DNA of 64,000 nucleotides from Streptomyces sp. NBC_00654 (GCF_026341775.1 NZ_JAPEOB010000001.1:1674001-1738000); one strand, 5' to 3'. Positions 53,834 to 63,640 are shown, counted from the first letter of the stretch. Program-made: numbers and translations. The notes: a model not told the origin generated them from the letters alone.

Positions 53834-53860
53834 GTACGTACGCGTCATTCGGGTACGTAC
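53834..53860. repeat. Two copies of GTACGTAC spaced two helical turns apart
   Basis: GTACGTAC occurs at 53834-53841 and 53853-53860, starts 19 bases apart, in the divergent region just before the SDR gene. Each copy is itself palindromic. Possible paired operator. Confidence 0.35.
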
Positions 53861-53885
53861 TGAAGACAACCGCTGGAGACGCCCG

Positions 53886-55028
53886 GTGAGTTCCCCAGAT
53901 CCACAGGTTCGCGCAGCGCGAAACCTGACCGACCCCTCGCCCGAGAACAAGCCCGAAAAAAAACGCTCCAAGAACCGGGGCCCCGTCGTCGCGGTCACCG
54001 GTGCCGCGACCGGCATCGGTGAACTGCTCACCGCGCACCTCGTCGCATCCGACGAGATCAAGCAGGTCATCGCCATCGACGAGCGCCGCGGGCAGGCGTC
54101 CGAGGCGACCTGGCACATCCTGGACGTCCGGGACCCCGCCATCGCCGAGAAGCTGCGCGGCGCGGACGTCGTGGTGCATCTGGCGCTCGACCTCGACCTG
54201 GAGACCGACCCCGCGGCCCGGACCGCGTACAACGTACGCGGCACGCAGACGGTGCTGACGGCCGCCGCGGCCGTCGGGGTCCACCGGGTGGTCCTGTGCA
54301 CCTCGGCGATGGTCTACGGGGCCCTGCCCGACAACGACATCCCGCTCGCCGAGGACGCCGAGCTGCGTGCCACGGCGGAGGCCACCGGTGTCGGCGACCT
54401 GCTGGAGATCGAACGGCTCGGCCGTCGCGCGCCCCGCGCCCACCCCGGGCTCAATGTCACCGTCGTGCGCCCCACCGTCCTGGTCGGCGGCACCGACACG
54501 GCGCTGACCCGCTACTTCGAGTCGCCGCGACTCCTCGTCGTCGCCGGATCGCGTCCCACCTGGCAGTTCTGTCATGTGGACGACCTGGTCAGCGCCCTGG
54601 AGTACGCCGCTCTGGAGCGGATCGACGGCGAGTTCGCGGTGGGCTGCGACGGATGGCTGGAACAGGAGGAGGTCGAGGAGCTCAGCGGCGTACGCCGGAT
54701 GGAGCTGCCGTCGGCCGTCGCGCTCGGCGCCGCCGCCCGGCTCCACCGGATCGGCCTCACGCCCTCCCCGGCGGGCGACCTGGCATACACGATGCACCCC
54801 TGGGTGGTCAGCGTGAGCCGTCTGCACGACGTGGGGTGGCGTCCGAAGTGGACCAACGAGGAGGTCCTCGGAGCCCTGCTCGAAGAGGTGGAGGGGCGCC
54901 ACACGCTCGCCGGACGCCGCCTCGGCCGCAAGGACGCCACCGCCGCCGGTGCCGCCGGTGCGACCGTTGCCCTGCTCGGTACGGCGGCCCTGGTCCGCCG
55001 CGCCCGCAAGGCGCGCCGCCGCATCTGA
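53886..55028 (+). CDS. Atypical extended SDR (NAD-binding) protein
   Basis: A 380-aa protein with an SDR Rossmann start (VVAVTGAATGIGE at about 33-45), HLALDLD, and the TSAMVYG strand that carries the SDR Ser. The Tyr-x-x-x-Lys expected about 25 residues later is not found: GDLLEIERLG stands there. It may therefore bind NAD(P) or a nucleotide sugar without catalysis. The C terminus has a probable membrane helix (AAGATVALLGTAALV) followed by a basic tail RRARKARRRI. GTG start with GGAGA six bases upstream. Confidence 0.82.
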   Translation: MSSPDPQVRAARNLTDPSPENKPEKKRSKNRGPVVAVTGAATGIGELLTAHLVASDEIKQVIAIDERRGQASEATWHILDVRDPAIAEKLRGADVVVHLALDLDLETDPAARTAYNVRGTQTVLTAAAAVGVHRVVLCTSAMVYGALPDNDIPLAEDAELRATAEATGVGDLLEIERLGRRAPRAHPGLNVTVVRPTVLVGGTDTALTRYFESPRLLVVAGSRPTWQFCHVDDLVSALEYAALERIDGEFAVGCDGWLEQEEVEELSGVRRMELPSAVALGAAARLHRIGLTPSPAGDLAYTMHPWVVSVSRLHDVGWRPKWTNEEVLGALLEEVEGRHTLAGRRLGRKDATAAGAAGATVALLGTAALVRRARKARRRI

Positions 55029-55147
55029 GTACCGCCCTGCCGGAAGGGGAGCCCCGGGGCGACTGTAGGAGGCTCCAACCCGGTCGGCGGCCCGCCGGTC
55101 GAATGCGCAATTCCGTGTTGGCGGCGCCGTGCGGCACCATGGGCCCC

Positions 55148-55609
55148 ATGGCACGCACCCACGACCACCCCGGCGAGCAGGCGGCCCAGGACCCCATCCG
55201 GCTGCTGGCGATCCGGGAGACACCGCTCTCCGTCGACGAGGTGTTCCGCGCCGTCGGGGACGACGCCGCGGGCGGTATCGCCCTCTTCGCCGGCACGGTG
55301 CGCAACCACGACCAGGGCCAGGACGTCGGCGCGCTCGGCTACTCCTGCCATCCGTCGGCCCAGGACGAGCTGCGCCGGGTGGCCGAGAAGGTCGTCGCCG
55401 ATTTCCCGGTGCGCGCGCTGGCCGCGGTCCACCGGGTGGGTGAACTGGAGGTGGGAGATCTGGCGGTGGTCGTCGCCGTCTCCTGCCCGCACCGCGCGGA
55501 GGCCTTCGAGGCCTGCCGCAAGCTGATCGACGACCTCAAGCACGAGGTTCCGATCTGGAAGCACCAGCGGTTCTCCGACGGCACGGAGGAGTGGGTCGGC
55601 GCCTGCTGA
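55148..55609 (+). CDS. moaE: MoaE, molybdopterin synthase catalytic subunit
   Basis: A 153-aa MoaE. Conserved blocks: ALFAGTVRNHDQG, LGYSCHPSAQDELRRV, AAVHRVGELEVGD, SCPHRAEAFEACRKLIDDLKHEVPIWK, where the last Lys residues are the catalytic ones. With MoaD it converts cyclic pyranopterin monophosphate to molybdopterin using sulfur delivered by MoeZ, whose gene is in this window. ATG 55148 (ARTHDHPG) matches relatives; ATG 55139 adds three residues. Confidence 0.93.
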   Translation: MARTHDHPGEQAAQDPIRLLAIRETPLSVDEVFRAVGDDAAGGIALFAGTVRNHDQGQDVGALGYSCHPSAQDELRRVAEKVVADFPVRALAAVHRVGELEVGDLAVVVAVSCPHRAEAFEACRKLIDDLKHEVPIWKHQRFSDGTEEWVGAC

Positions 55610-55737
55610 GCGCAAACCCCGGCCCGGGGCATCAGGCCCGATTTGCGTAACCGCACCCCTGCCGTGAGCGTTGGACTTCCGGATCGCTAATCTGCTGATC
55701 GGTCACTCTCGGTCGCTCACGGGGTAGGGAGGTCGTC

Positions 55738-55908
55738 ATGGCTGCACTCGCTTGGCTGCTGATTCCGCTTTTCGCTGCTGTCGGTGCTGCGATATGGGGA
55801 AGCTGGGCCGCGCGCAACCGCACTACCGGCGATGTCTCCGAACTCGCCGGGTATGCCAGATTCCGTGACGCGATGGAAAAGTCGCACTCCGGTTCCGATG
55901 TCCTCTGA
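55738..55908 (+). CDS. Small membrane protein, 56 aa
   Basis: A 56-aa protein with one membrane helix at about residues 3-22 (AWLLIPLFAAVGAAIWG) and a hydrophilic tail GDVSELAGYARFRDAMEKSH. GGGAGG five bases before the ATG is a very good ribosome site. I recall similar tiny proteins next to the PDZ-protease gene in other Streptomyces. Function unknown. Confidence 0.7.
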   Translation: MAALAWLLIPLFAAVGAAIWGSWAARNRTTGDVSELAGYARFRDAMEKSHSGSDVL

Positions 55909-56009
55909 GGCAGCGCCCCGCCGCGTGACACCTTCCGCCGCCGTGCTGCCGGCCTCGTACGGACCGGCCCTGGCGGTGCACTCACAGGCCCTTCCCGTAC
56001 TGTCGTTCC

Positions 56010-57116
56010 ATGCCACGCCGCACCGCGACGATGCTCGCCTCCACCCTCGTCCTCATCGCGCTTCTCTGCGCCGGTGTGCTGATCAAAGTGCCGTACTCGG
56101 AGATGTCTCCCGGGCCGACGGTGAACACACTCGGCGACGCGCGTGGCGAGCCCGTACTCCATATCTCCGGCCGTAAGACGTACCCGACGTCGGGTCATCT
56201 CAACATGACGACGGTCCGTGTCACCGGCGCGGAATACAACATGAACATCGCCGAGGCCGTGTACGGCTGGCTGGCCCACGACAGCGTGATCGTGCCGCAC
56301 GACACCCTCTACCCCGACGGCAAGACGGAAGAGCAGTCGACGCAGGAGAACGCCGAGGAGTTCAGCCAGTCCCAGGAGAGCGCCAAGGTCGCCGCCCTGG
56401 AGGAGCTGGGCGTTCCGGTGTCCTCGCGGGTCGTGGTCTCCACCGTCGTCAAGGACAGTCCCGCCCAGGGCAAGCTGCACGCGGGCGATGTGATCAAGGC
56501 CGTCGACGGCACCGCGGTCAAGGAGCCCGGCGACGTCGCCGAGCTCGTCACCGAGCACAAGCCCGGCCAGGACGTCACGTTCACCGTCGTCCCGGCCAAG
56601 GAGGCCGCCGCCGCCGAGAAGGCGGGCCGGGAGCCGGAGGGCAGCGAGAAGGTCACCATCACCACGGAGAAGGCGCCGGCCGTCAAGAACGCGCCCGAGG
56701 AGAACCGCGCGATCGTCGGCATCCGGGCCGGGCTGGACCACACCTTCCCGTTCGAGATCGACATCAAGCTCGCCGACGTGGGCGGCCCCAGCGCCGGTCT
56801 GATGTTCTCGCTGGGCATCATCGACAAGCTGACGCCCGACAAGCTGACCGGCGGCAAGTTCATCGCCGGTACCGGAACGATCGACGACGCGGGCAAGGTC
56901 GGCCCGATCGGCGGGATCAACATGAAGCTGGTCGGCGCGCGCGACGCGGGCGCGCGCTACTTCCTCACCCCGGACGACAACTGCGCGGCCGCGGCTTCCG
57001 ACACGCCGAGCGGGCTCACCCTGGTCAGGGTGAAGACGCTCAGCGACGCCAAGAAGTCGATGGAGATGATCCGGGACGGGAAGACGGCCGCGCTGCCGAG
57101 CTGCTCGACGGGCTGA
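56010..57116 (+). CDS. PDZ and Lon-type (S16) protease
   Basis: A 368-aa membrane-anchored protease. Residues 8-26 form an N-terminal helix, about 120-200 hold a PDZ domain (VVKDSPAQGKLHAGDVIKAVDG), and about 235-360 a Lon-type peptidase domain with catalytic Ser261 (GGPSAG) and Lys306 (GGINMK), spaced as in Lon. There is no ATPase. YlbL-type homologue of Rv3194c; probably cleaves membrane or secreted substrates outside the cytoplasm. ATG start. It converges on the PPA1309 gene with 22 bases between the stops. Confidence 0.92.
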   Translation: MPRRTATMLASTLVLIALLCAGVLIKVPYSEMSPGPTVNTLGDARGEPVLHISGRKTYPTSGHLNMTTVRVTGAEYNMNIAEAVYGWLAHDSVIVPHDTLYPDGKTEEQSTQENAEEFSQSQESAKVAALEELGVPVSSRVVVSTVVKDSPAQGKLHAGDVIKAVDGTAVKEPGDVAELVTEHKPGQDVTFTVVPAKEAAAAEKAGREPEGSEKVTITTEKAPAVKNAPEENRAIVGIRAGLDHTFPFEIDIKLADVGGPSAGLMFSLGIIDKLTPDKLTGGKFIAGTGTIDDAGKVGPIGGINMKLVGARDAGARYFLTPDDNCAAAASDTPSGLTLVRVKTLSDAKKSMEMIRDGKTAALPSCSTG

Positions 57117-57138
57117 CGGCCGTCCGCCCCGAGAACGG

Positions 57139-57699
57139 TCAGGACTCGAAGGTCGCCGCCAGGGCCTCGGCCAGTCCCGGAACCAGACCCGCGCCGGTCA
57201 GGACCTCGGTGGGGGAGTCCTTCTCGCGCAGCCGTACGGCCGACTCCCGCGCGCCGTCCCGCAGCACGGCCACGGTCATCCGCACCTCCTGCCGGTCCGG
57301 GTGCTTGGCGACCCACTTGGTCAGCTGTTTGTCGCTGAGCCCTTCCGGTACGGAGGCCTCGGCGGACGGCGGCAGCATCAGCCGCTCCACCGTCATGGCG
57401 CACCCGACCACCGCATCGGGCCAGGCGATCGTGCCGAGGAAGTCGTCCAGCGCGGTGCCGGCGGGGAGCTCCTCCTGCTCGATGGGGGTGAGGGAAGCGG
57501 TCGTCGCGCCGGCGTCGTCCAGACCGAGCTGAGCGGCGAGGCCGGGCTCCTGGACCCGCAGGCGGGCGGTGTCGACGAGGGCGAACAGCCGGGCCGGCTG
57601 GTCCCAGCCGAGGCTGGAGGCATAGGTGTCGATTTCGAGGACGGCGACGGTGAGGGGGCTCGCGGCCATCGGAGGGCCAGAGGGGGAAACGTTGGGCAT
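57139..57699 (-). CDS. PPA1309 family protein
   Basis: A 186-aa cytosolic-looking protein of the actinobacterial PPA1309 family, with DTYASSLGWDQPARLFALVDT near the start and DAVVGCAMTVERLMLPP in the middle. No catalytic motif is recognisable and function is unknown. ATG 57699 is chosen (PNVSPSGPP), with AGGAGG and then AGG upstream; the longer open frame upstream is not protein-like and overlaps the divergent promoter of the UPF0182 gene. Confidence 0.8.
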   Translation of the reverse strand: MPNVSPSGPPMAASPLTVAVLEIDTYASSLGWDQPARLFALVDTARLRVQEPGLAAQLGLDDAGATTASLTPIEQEELPAGTALDDFLGTIAWPDAVVGCAMTVERLMLPPSAEASVPEGLSDKQLTKWVAKHPDRQEVRMTVAVLRDGARESAVRLREKDSPTEVLTGAGLVPGLAEALAATFES

Positions 57700-57824
57700 G
57701 GTGAATATCCTGCCTCCTTCCGCCCCGGGAACGGGAACTAGGTAAAGCCTCAGTAAGTTGCTTAGGTGGGCTCTACGATCGCGGGGCCCGCTTCTACACG
57801 ACCGATAACTTCGAGGTGCGCACG

Positions 57825-60800
57825 TTGGCTTTCCAGATGCCGGACCGCGGCGGAGGCCCGACCGGGCCACGGATCAGAGTCGGCCGCCCGTCCCGGCGCG
57901 TCCGTACCCTGCTCATGACACTGGGCGTTCTGGCGGTTCTCGCCATGGCCTTCGTCATGTTCGCCGGGTTCTGGACGGACTGGCTCTGGTACCGGTCGGT
58001 CGCGTATTCGTCCGTCTTCACCACCACCCTGTGGACCAAGATCGGGCTGTTCCTCGTGTTCGGGCTGCTGATGGCCATCGCCATCGGCGTGAACATCTGG
58101 CTCGCGCACCGGCTCCGGCCGCCGCTGAGCGCGATGTCGCTGGAGCAGCAGAGCCTGGACCGCTACCGCATGAGCGTCGCCCCGTACAAGAAGTGGGTGC
58201 TGCTCGCGATCACCGCGCTCGTCGGACTGATCGCCGGGGCCTCCGCCTCCGGCCAGTGGCGGACGTGGCTGATGTACATCAACGGCGTGCCGTTCGGTCA
58301 GAAGGACCCCCAGTTCAAGCTGGACGTGGCCTTCTACGCCTTCGACCTGCCGTGGTACCGCTTCCTGCTGGGCTTCGGCTTCGCGGCGACGGTGCTCTCG
58401 CTGATCGCCGCCGCGCTGACCCACTACCTGTACGGCGGGCTGCGCATCACCAGCCCCGGCGCGCGGGCGACGGGTGCGGCCACCGGGCACCTCTCGGTGC
58501 TCCTGGGCATCTTCGTCTCCCTGAAGGCCGTGGCCTACTGGCTCGACCGGTACGGCCTGGCCGTGAAGTCCAGTGACTTCAAGGCCACGGACAACTGGAC
58601 GGGCCTGCGGTACGTCGACGCGAACGCCTACCTCCCGGCGAAGACCATCCTCTTCTGCATCGCCGCGATCTGTGCCGTGCTGTTCTTCGCGACGCTGTGG
58701 CGCCGCACCTGGCAGCTGCCGGTGATCGGCTTCGGCCTGATGGTGCTCTCGGCGATCCTGATCGGCGGGCTCTACCCGGCGATCGTGCAGAAGTTCCAGG
58801 TCCAGCCGAACGAGCAGGCCAAGGAAGCGCCGTTCATCAGGAAGAACATCGAGGCGACGCGGGACGCGTACGACATCGATGACGCCCAGGTCGACGATTA
58901 CGCAGGCAAGGCCACCACGACCGACGACACCAAGCTGCGTGCGAGCGCGGACGCGGCGGCCAGCTACCGCGTGATGGACCCCAACGTCGTCTCCCCGGCC
59001 TTCCAGCAGCTCCAGCAGAAGAGGAACTACTACCAGTTCCCCAAGACTCTGGACGTGGACCGCTACAAGGGCAAGGACGGCAAGGAGCAGGACACCGTCA
59101 TCGGTCTGCGTGAGCTCAACCTCCAGGGCCTGCCCAAGCGGAACTGGATCAACGACCACTTCACGTACACCCACGGCTACGGCGCCATCGCGGCCCGGGG
59201 CACGACCACGGGTACGAACCCCGCGGGCTCTCCCGACTTCACCGAGTCGGGTCTGCCGGCCACCGGTGAGCTGGGCGACTACGAGCAGCGGATCTACTAC
59301 GGCGAGAAGACCGAGCAGTACTCCATCGTCGGCGGGCCCCAGAAGGAGCTCGACTACGAGGAGGACGGCGAGAAGACCACCAGCTACAAGGGCAACAGCG
59401 GGGTCAGCCTCTCCAACGCGTTCAACCGCGCCGCCTACGCGGTCTCCTTCAGTGAGCCGCAGATCCTGTACTCGGGAGCGATCGGCGAGGGTTCGCGGAT
59501 CCTCTACAACCGCACGCCCAAGGAGCGGGTCGAGGCCGTCGCCCCGTGGCTGACCATCGACGGCGACGCCTATCCGGCGGTCGTCGACGGACGCATCCAG
59601 TGGGTCGTCGACGCGTACACCACGACGAACGGCTACCCGTACGCCTCGCGCACGACGCTCGGTGACACCACGGCCGACTCGCTGACCACCAACCAGCGCG
59701 CGGTCGTCGCCCAGCAGAACCAGGTCAACTACATCCGCAACTCGGTGAAGGCCACCGTCGACGCGTACGACGGCAAGGTCAAGCTCTACGAGTGGGACAC
59801 CGAGGACCCGGTGCTCAAGACCTGGCGCAAGGCGTTCCCCGGGACCGTGAAGGCCCGTGCGGACATCCCGCAGGAACTGATGGACCACCTGCGGTACCCG
59901 CAGGACCTGTTCAAGGTCCAGCGCGAGCTGCTCACCCGCTACCACGTCGAGGACCCCGCGCAGTTCTACAGCGGCAGTGACGCGTGGCAGGTGCCGGACG
60001 ACCCGACCAACAAGGAGCCGGGCGCCGTTCCGCCGTACTACCTGAGCATGAAGATGCCGGGCCAGGACGCGCAGAAGTTCTCGCTGACGACCACGTTCAC
60101 CCCGAAGGGCCGCCCCGACCTGGGGGCGTTCATGGCGGTGGACGCGGACGCGGCCAGCAAGGACTACGGAACCATCAGACTGTTGCGGGTCACCACCACG
60201 GTGAAGGGCCCGGGGCAGGTACAGAGTGAGCTGAACGGCAACGACGACGTCGCCGAGTTCGTGAGGAACCTCAAGGGCACCGACTCGGACATCGAGTACG
60301 GCAATCTGCTGACGGTTCCCCTCGAAGGGGGCTTCCTCTACATCGAGCCGGTCTACACGCGCGGTGGCACGCAGAACTACCCGCTGCTGCGCAAGGTGGC
60401 CGCCTCGTACGGATCGAAGATCGTCTTCGAGAACAGTCTCGGGGAAGCGCTGAACGCGGTCTTCGGGGTCGAGGGCGATACGACGACCCCGCCGACCGAG
60501 CCCACCGAGCCGCCGGGCGACACCACCGAGCCCCCGGCCACCGGGGACGCCGCACTGAAGCAGGCCATCGCGGATGCCCAGAAGGCGTACACCGAGGGTG
60601 AGGCGGCCCTGAAGAAGCAGGACTGGACCGCCTACGGCAAGGCTCAGGCCGACCTGGAGGACGCCCTCAAGCGGGCGGCGGCGGCCCAGCCCAAGGCGGG
60701 CAGCCCGGCCGGCAAGCCCGCGAGCGCCGCGGGCAAACCGGCCACCGACTCCGCCGGACCGGCCGCTGACGCCGACAAGGTGGACATCCGGGCCGAGAAG

Positions 60801-60854
60801 GCCGACAAGGCGGACGAGAAGGGCAGCGACCAGGGCGGCGACCAGGGCAGCTGA
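57825..60854 (+). CDS. UPF0182 family large membrane protein
   Basis: A 1009-aa protein. The N-terminal 300 residues contain seven membrane helices; the next 600 form a large extracytoplasmic domain ([12 protein letters not shown] ends the helices; [16 protein letters not shown] and [15 protein letters not shown] are typical of the family). The C-terminal 130 residues are low complexity, Lys/Ala/Pro- and Asp-rich. Homologue of Rv3193c; function unknown. TTG 57825 is preferred: GAGG lies eight bases upstream and the N terminus AFQMPDRGG matches relatives; GTG 57816 and ATG 57837 are alternatives. Confidence 0.9.
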   Translation: MAFQMPDRGGGPTGPRIRVGRPSRRVRTLLMTLGVLAVLAMAFVMFAGFWTDWLWYRSVAYSSVFTTTLWTKIGLFLVFGLLMAIAIGVNIWLAHRLRPPLSAMSLEQQSLDRYRMSVAPYKKWVLLAITALVGLIAGASASGQWRTWLMYINGVPFGQKDPQFKLDVAFYAFDLPWYRFLLGFGFAATVLSLIAAALTHYLYGGLRITSPGARATGAATGHLSVLLGIFVSLKAVAYWLDRYGLAVKSSDFKATDNWTGLRYVDANAYLPAKTILFCIAAICAVLFFATLWRRTWQLPVIGFGLMVLSAILIGGLYPAIVQKFQVQPNEQAKEAPFIRKNIEATRDAYDIDDAQVDDYAGKATTTDDTKLRASADAAASYRVMDPNVVSPAFQQLQQKRNYYQFPKTLDVDRYKGKDGKEQDTVIGLRELNLQGLPKRNWINDHFTYTHGYGAIAARGTTTGTNPAGSPDFTESGLPATGELGDYEQRIYYGEKTEQYSIVGGPQKELDYEEDGEKTTSYKGNSGVSLSNAFNRAAYAVSFSEPQILYSGAIGEGSRILYNRTPKERVEAVAPWLTIDGDAYPAVVDGRIQWVVDAYTTTNGYPYASRTTLGDTTADSLTTNQRAVVAQQNQVNYIRNSVKATVDAYDGKVKLYEWDTEDPVLKTWRKAFPGTVKARADIPQELMDHLRYPQDLFKVQRELLTRYHVEDPAQFYSGSDAWQVPDDPTNKEPGAVPPYYLSMKMPGQDAQKFSLTTTFTPKGRPDLGAFMAVDADAASKDYGTIRLLRVTTTVKGPGQVQSELNGNDDVAEFVRNLKGTDSDIEYGNLLTVPLEGGFLYIEPVYTRGGTQNYPLLRKVAASYGSKIVFENSLGEALNAVFGVEGDTTTPPTEPTEPPGDTTEPPATGDAALKQAIADAQKAYTEGEAALKKQDWTAYGKAQADLEDALKRAAAAQPKAGSPAGKPASAAGKPATDSAGPAADADKVDIRAEKADKADEKGSDQGGDQGS

Positions 60855-60896
60855 GAAAGTCCCGCCCCGCGCCGTGGTACTGTTTGAACACAACGG

Positions 60897-60970
60897 CGCG
60901 GGGTGGAGCAGCTCGGTAGCTCGCTGGGCTCATAACCCAGAGGTCGCAGGTTCAAATCCTGTCCCCGCTA
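60897..60970 (+). tRNA. Initiator tRNA-Met (CAT)
   Basis: A 74-base cloverleaf with anticodon CAT in the loop CTCATAA and three G-C pairs (GGG/CCC) closing the anticodon stem, the mark of initiator tRNA. The first base C1 is unpaired with T72, another initiator feature. The T loop is GTTCAAATC. CCA is not encoded. Identical to the copy at 63429. A TACTGT box at 60878-60883 may be its -10. Confidence 0.96.
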
Positions 60971-60979
60971 CTGAAAAAC

Positions 60980-61011
60980 GAAGGCCCGGATCCTATGGGA
61001 TCCGGGCCTTC
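60980..61011. terminator. Terminator of first tRNA-fMet gene
   Basis: A perfect 14-bp stem (60980-60993 with 60998-61011) and TATG loop, ten bases after the tRNA end. The remaining 61012-61193 sequence shows no convincing gene and must hold the promoter of the Sel1 gene. Confidence 0.88.
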
Positions 61012-61193
61012 GTCATGTCATCAGATCCCGCTCCGGGCCTTTCTCGTGTGATGCGCGTGAAGTGCGGTTCGTTGGGCACGAGTTGGATCCGGACGTGTTT
61101 GACTTGTCTCCCTGTGGGCATGTCGACAAAACGCTGAAGTGACCTCACTGGCCGCGATATTCACGGTGTACGCGGGTTGTAGGTGGTGCGACG

Positions 61194-63266
61194 ATGGTAT
61201 TTATGGGGGACAGGGCAACTCTGTTGGAGACAGGGCGGTTTGTGCAGCGTCGCGGCCATGAGAGCGATAAGGCGATAGATGGGGCATTTGCCGCTGCCAT
61301 GGCCGGGCCGGCCGGAACCGCGGACACGACAGGCACCACGGGTGCCACCGATGCGACGAACGCCAGGGGTGCCGCGAGCACCGGCGACGCCGCTGAGACC
61401 GCCGACAACTTCTGCACCACCGACGCCATCGACGCGGCCGACAACGCCGAGAGCGAGGCGCGCCACCGCCGCGCCGCCGAAGCCGGGGACACGGCGTCGA
61501 TGAGCGTCCTCGGCGCGATGCTGCTGCGCCGGGGGGACCTGGACGCCGCCGAGACCCATCTGCGCGCGGCCACCGCCGACGGTGACCGGGCCGCCGCCAA
61601 CAACCTGGGCGTCCTCCTCCACCAGCGCGGCTACCCCGACGAGGCCGCCGGATGGTGGCGCATCGCCGCCGTTGCCGGTTCCGCCGCCGCCGCGCACGCG
61701 CTCGGCCGCCACTTCCGGGAGCGCGGCGACGAGCCCGGTGCCGAGTACTGGCTGCGCCAGTCCGCCGAGCAGGGGCACGCGCTGGGCGCCTACGCCCTGG
61801 CCGATCTGCTGGAGCACCGCAGCGACGTCGGCGCCGAGCGCTGGCTGCGCGCCGCCGCCGAGCAGGGGCACCGGGAGGCCGCGTACCGCCTGGCCCGCAC
61901 CCTGGAGCGGAACGCCGTCGAGGACCCGCACGACGCCTTCGGCCCCGGCCGCGCGGTGCTGTCCGGTGGCGCGGGCCGGACCCCGGCCTCCCCGGGCGGG
62001 GGCGCGGGCCGTGGCCGTGGCCGTGCCGACGGTCCCGTGGCGGGTCCGGCCGTCGGGCGCGTCGGCGAGGCCGAACAGTGGTACCGGCAGGCCGCCGCAC
62101 GGGGACACCGGCGTGCCGCGCTGCACCTCGGCGCGATCCTGGAACAGCGGGGCGAGCTCAAGGAGGCCGGCCGCTGGTACCTCACCTCCGCCAAGGACGG
62201 TGAGCCCCGCGCCGCCTGCGCCCTCGGCTTCCTGCTGCGTGACGCGGGCGACGAGGAGAGCGCGGCCGTGTGGTGGCTGCGTGCCGCCCAGGACGGCGAC
62301 GGCAACGCCGCCAACGCCCTGGGGGCCCTGCACGCCGCACGCGGTGAGCAGCAGACCGCCGAGCGCTGGTACCGCGCCGCCATGGACGCGGGCGACGTCA
62401 ACGGCGCCTACAACCTCGGGCTGCTCTGCGCCGCCCAGGACCGTACGCCGCAGGCCGAGCAGTGGTACCGCCGTGCCGCCTACGCCGGACACCGCGAGGC
62501 CGCCAACGCCCTGGCCGTGCTCCTGCTCCAGGCCGGTGACCACACCGGGGCCGAGCCGTGGTTCTCCAAGGCCGCCGAAGCGGGCAGCGTGGACGCGGCC
62601 TTCAACCTCGGCATCCTGCACGCCGGACGGGACGAGGACCGTACGGCGCTGGGCTGGTACCAGCGCGCGGCCGCGGCCGGGCACATCGATGCGGCGCTCC
62701 AGGTCGGCATGGCCCTGCTGCGCGAGGGTGAGGAGCAGGAGGCCGAGCGCCACCTGCGCTGCGCCGCGGGCGGCGGCAGCGCCGAGGCCGCCTTCCGGCT
62801 GGCCGGGGTCCTGGACTCGCGCCAGCCGCCGCCCGGACCGCCCGCGCTCGGCGAGCCGATGCCGGAGAGGACGGAGTGCGAGGAGTGGTACGAGCGGGCC
62901 GCCCAGCAGGGCCACCGCCGCGCCCAGGTCCGGGTCGGGATGCTCTCCGCGGCCCGCGGCGACGTGGACAGCGCCGCGTACTGGTACCGCGAGGCGGCCG
63001 AGGCGGGCAGCCGTAACGGCGCCTTCAACCTCGGCCTGCTGCTCGCCCGCGAGGGCAGCGAGCGCGAGGCGGCCCTGTGGTGGAGCCGGGCCGCACAAGC
63101 CGGTCACGGCCGGGCCGCGCTGCGCCTGGCCCTGCTCGCCGCCCGCCGGGGCGAGCTCGCCGAGGGCCAGCGCTGGTGTGCGCGTGCCGTCGAGCTGGGG
63201 CCGGCGGAGGTCGCCGAGCGGGCGGCCCGGCTGCGCGAGGCGCTGCACCAGGAGCTCACCGCGTAG
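61194..63266 (+). CDS. Sel1/TPR-repeat protein
   Basis: A 690-aa protein made of about fourteen Sel1-like repeats of the form AEQWYRxAAxxGHxxAAxxLGxLL, from about residue 85 to the end. They are interrupted at about 255-285 by a Gly/Arg/Pro-rich segment (GGGAGRGRGRADG). The N-terminal 80 residues are Thr/Ala/Asp-rich. Sel1 repeats form superhelices for protein binding; no enzyme domain, signal or membrane helix is present. Start ATG 61194 or ATG 61203. It stands between two identical tRNA-fMet genes. Confidence 0.9.
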   Translation: MVFMGDRATLLETGRFVQRRGHESDKAIDGAFAAAMAGPAGTADTTGTTGATDATNARGAASTGDAAETADNFCTTDAIDAADNAESEARHRRAAEAGDTASMSVLGAMLLRRGDLDAAETHLRAATADGDRAAANNLGVLLHQRGYPDEAAGWWRIAAVAGSAAAAHALGRHFRERGDEPGAEYWLRQSAEQGHALGAYALADLLEHRSDVGAERWLRAAAEQGHREAAYRLARTLERNAVEDPHDAFGPGRAVLSGGAGRTPASPGGGAGRGRGRADGPVAGPAVGRVGEAEQWYRQAAARGHRRAALHLGAILEQRGELKEAGRWYLTSAKDGEPRAACALGFLLRDAGDEESAAVWWLRAAQDGDGNAANALGALHAARGEQQTAERWYRAAMDAGDVNGAYNLGLLCAAQDRTPQAEQWYRRAAYAGHREAANALAVLLLQAGDHTGAEPWFSKAAEAGSVDAAFNLGILHAGRDEDRTALGWYQRAAAAGHIDAALQVGMALLREGEEQEAERHLRCAAGGGSAEAAFRLAGVLDSRQPPPGPPALGEPMPERTECEEWYERAAQQGHRRAQVRVGMLSAARGDVDSAAYWYREAAEAGSRNGAFNLGLLLAREGSEREAALWWSRAAQAGHGRAALRLALLAARRGELAEGQRWCARAVELGPAEVAERAARLREALHQELTA

Positions 63267-63386
63267 GAGGGCCCGGCCGCGCCTCCGGCCGGCCGGTCCG
63301 GACGGGGGCCCGGCCCCCTCGGGGTGGCCCCGGGTCCTGTGCGGGCCGGCCGGGGCGGGTCGCGGGCGCGGTGCGTCCCAATGAAT

Positions 63387-63416
63387 TTGCACTGGTCGGC
63401 AGGGGTGCCGTAGTGT
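63387..63416 (+). promoter_or_regulatory. Promoter of second tRNA-fMet gene
   Basis: TTGCAC (63387-63392), an 18-base spacer and TAGTGT (63411-63416); the expected start at about 63423 is six bases before the mature tRNA. Confidence 0.65.
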
Positions 63417-63428
63417 TGCATTCATCGA

Positions 63429-63502
63429 CGCGGGGTGGAGCAGCTCGGTAGCTCGCTGGGCTCATAACCCAGAGGTCGCAGGTTCAAATCCTGTCCCCGC
63501 TA
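63429..63502 (+). tRNA. Initiator tRNA-Met (CAT), second copy
   Basis: Identical over 74 bases to the first copy, including the GGG/CCC anticodon stem and C1-T72 mismatch; upstream flanks differ, so the identity is confined to the tRNA and a few bases after it. Confidence 0.96.
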
Positions 63503-63508
63503 CTGAAG

Positions 63509-63545
63509 ACAGAGGCCCGGATCCTTCCAAGGATCCGGGCCTCTG
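63509..63545. terminator. Terminator of second tRNA-fMet gene
   Basis: ACAGAGGCCCGGATCCTT pairs perfectly with AAGGATCCGGGCCTCTGT around a 1-base CC centre. The core GGCCCGGATCC is shared with the first tRNA terminator, suggesting both units derive from one duplication. Confidence 0.88.
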
Positions 63546-63640
63546 TCATGTTTCCTGCCCTGGAACCGGTGCCCCTGCCCTGGAACCGGTGCCCTGCCGG
63601 TGACGCCGGCCGAAAACCTCAGTTCCGGTGGCCGAAGGAC

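Noticed and set aside
57762..60893. A 1043-codon minus-strand frame opposite the UPF0182 gene
   Set aside because: Val/Leu/Arg/Gly-biased shadow translation that would run through the tRNA-proximal region; the + strand protein has seven membrane helices.
60871..61137. A short + strand frame beginning just before the first tRNA
   Set aside because: It reads through the tRNA and its terminator and resembles no protein.
61161..63425. A 754-codon minus-strand frame opposite the Sel1 gene
   Set aside because: The Sel1 repeat periodicity on the + strand is unmistakable; the reverse frame is its shadow.
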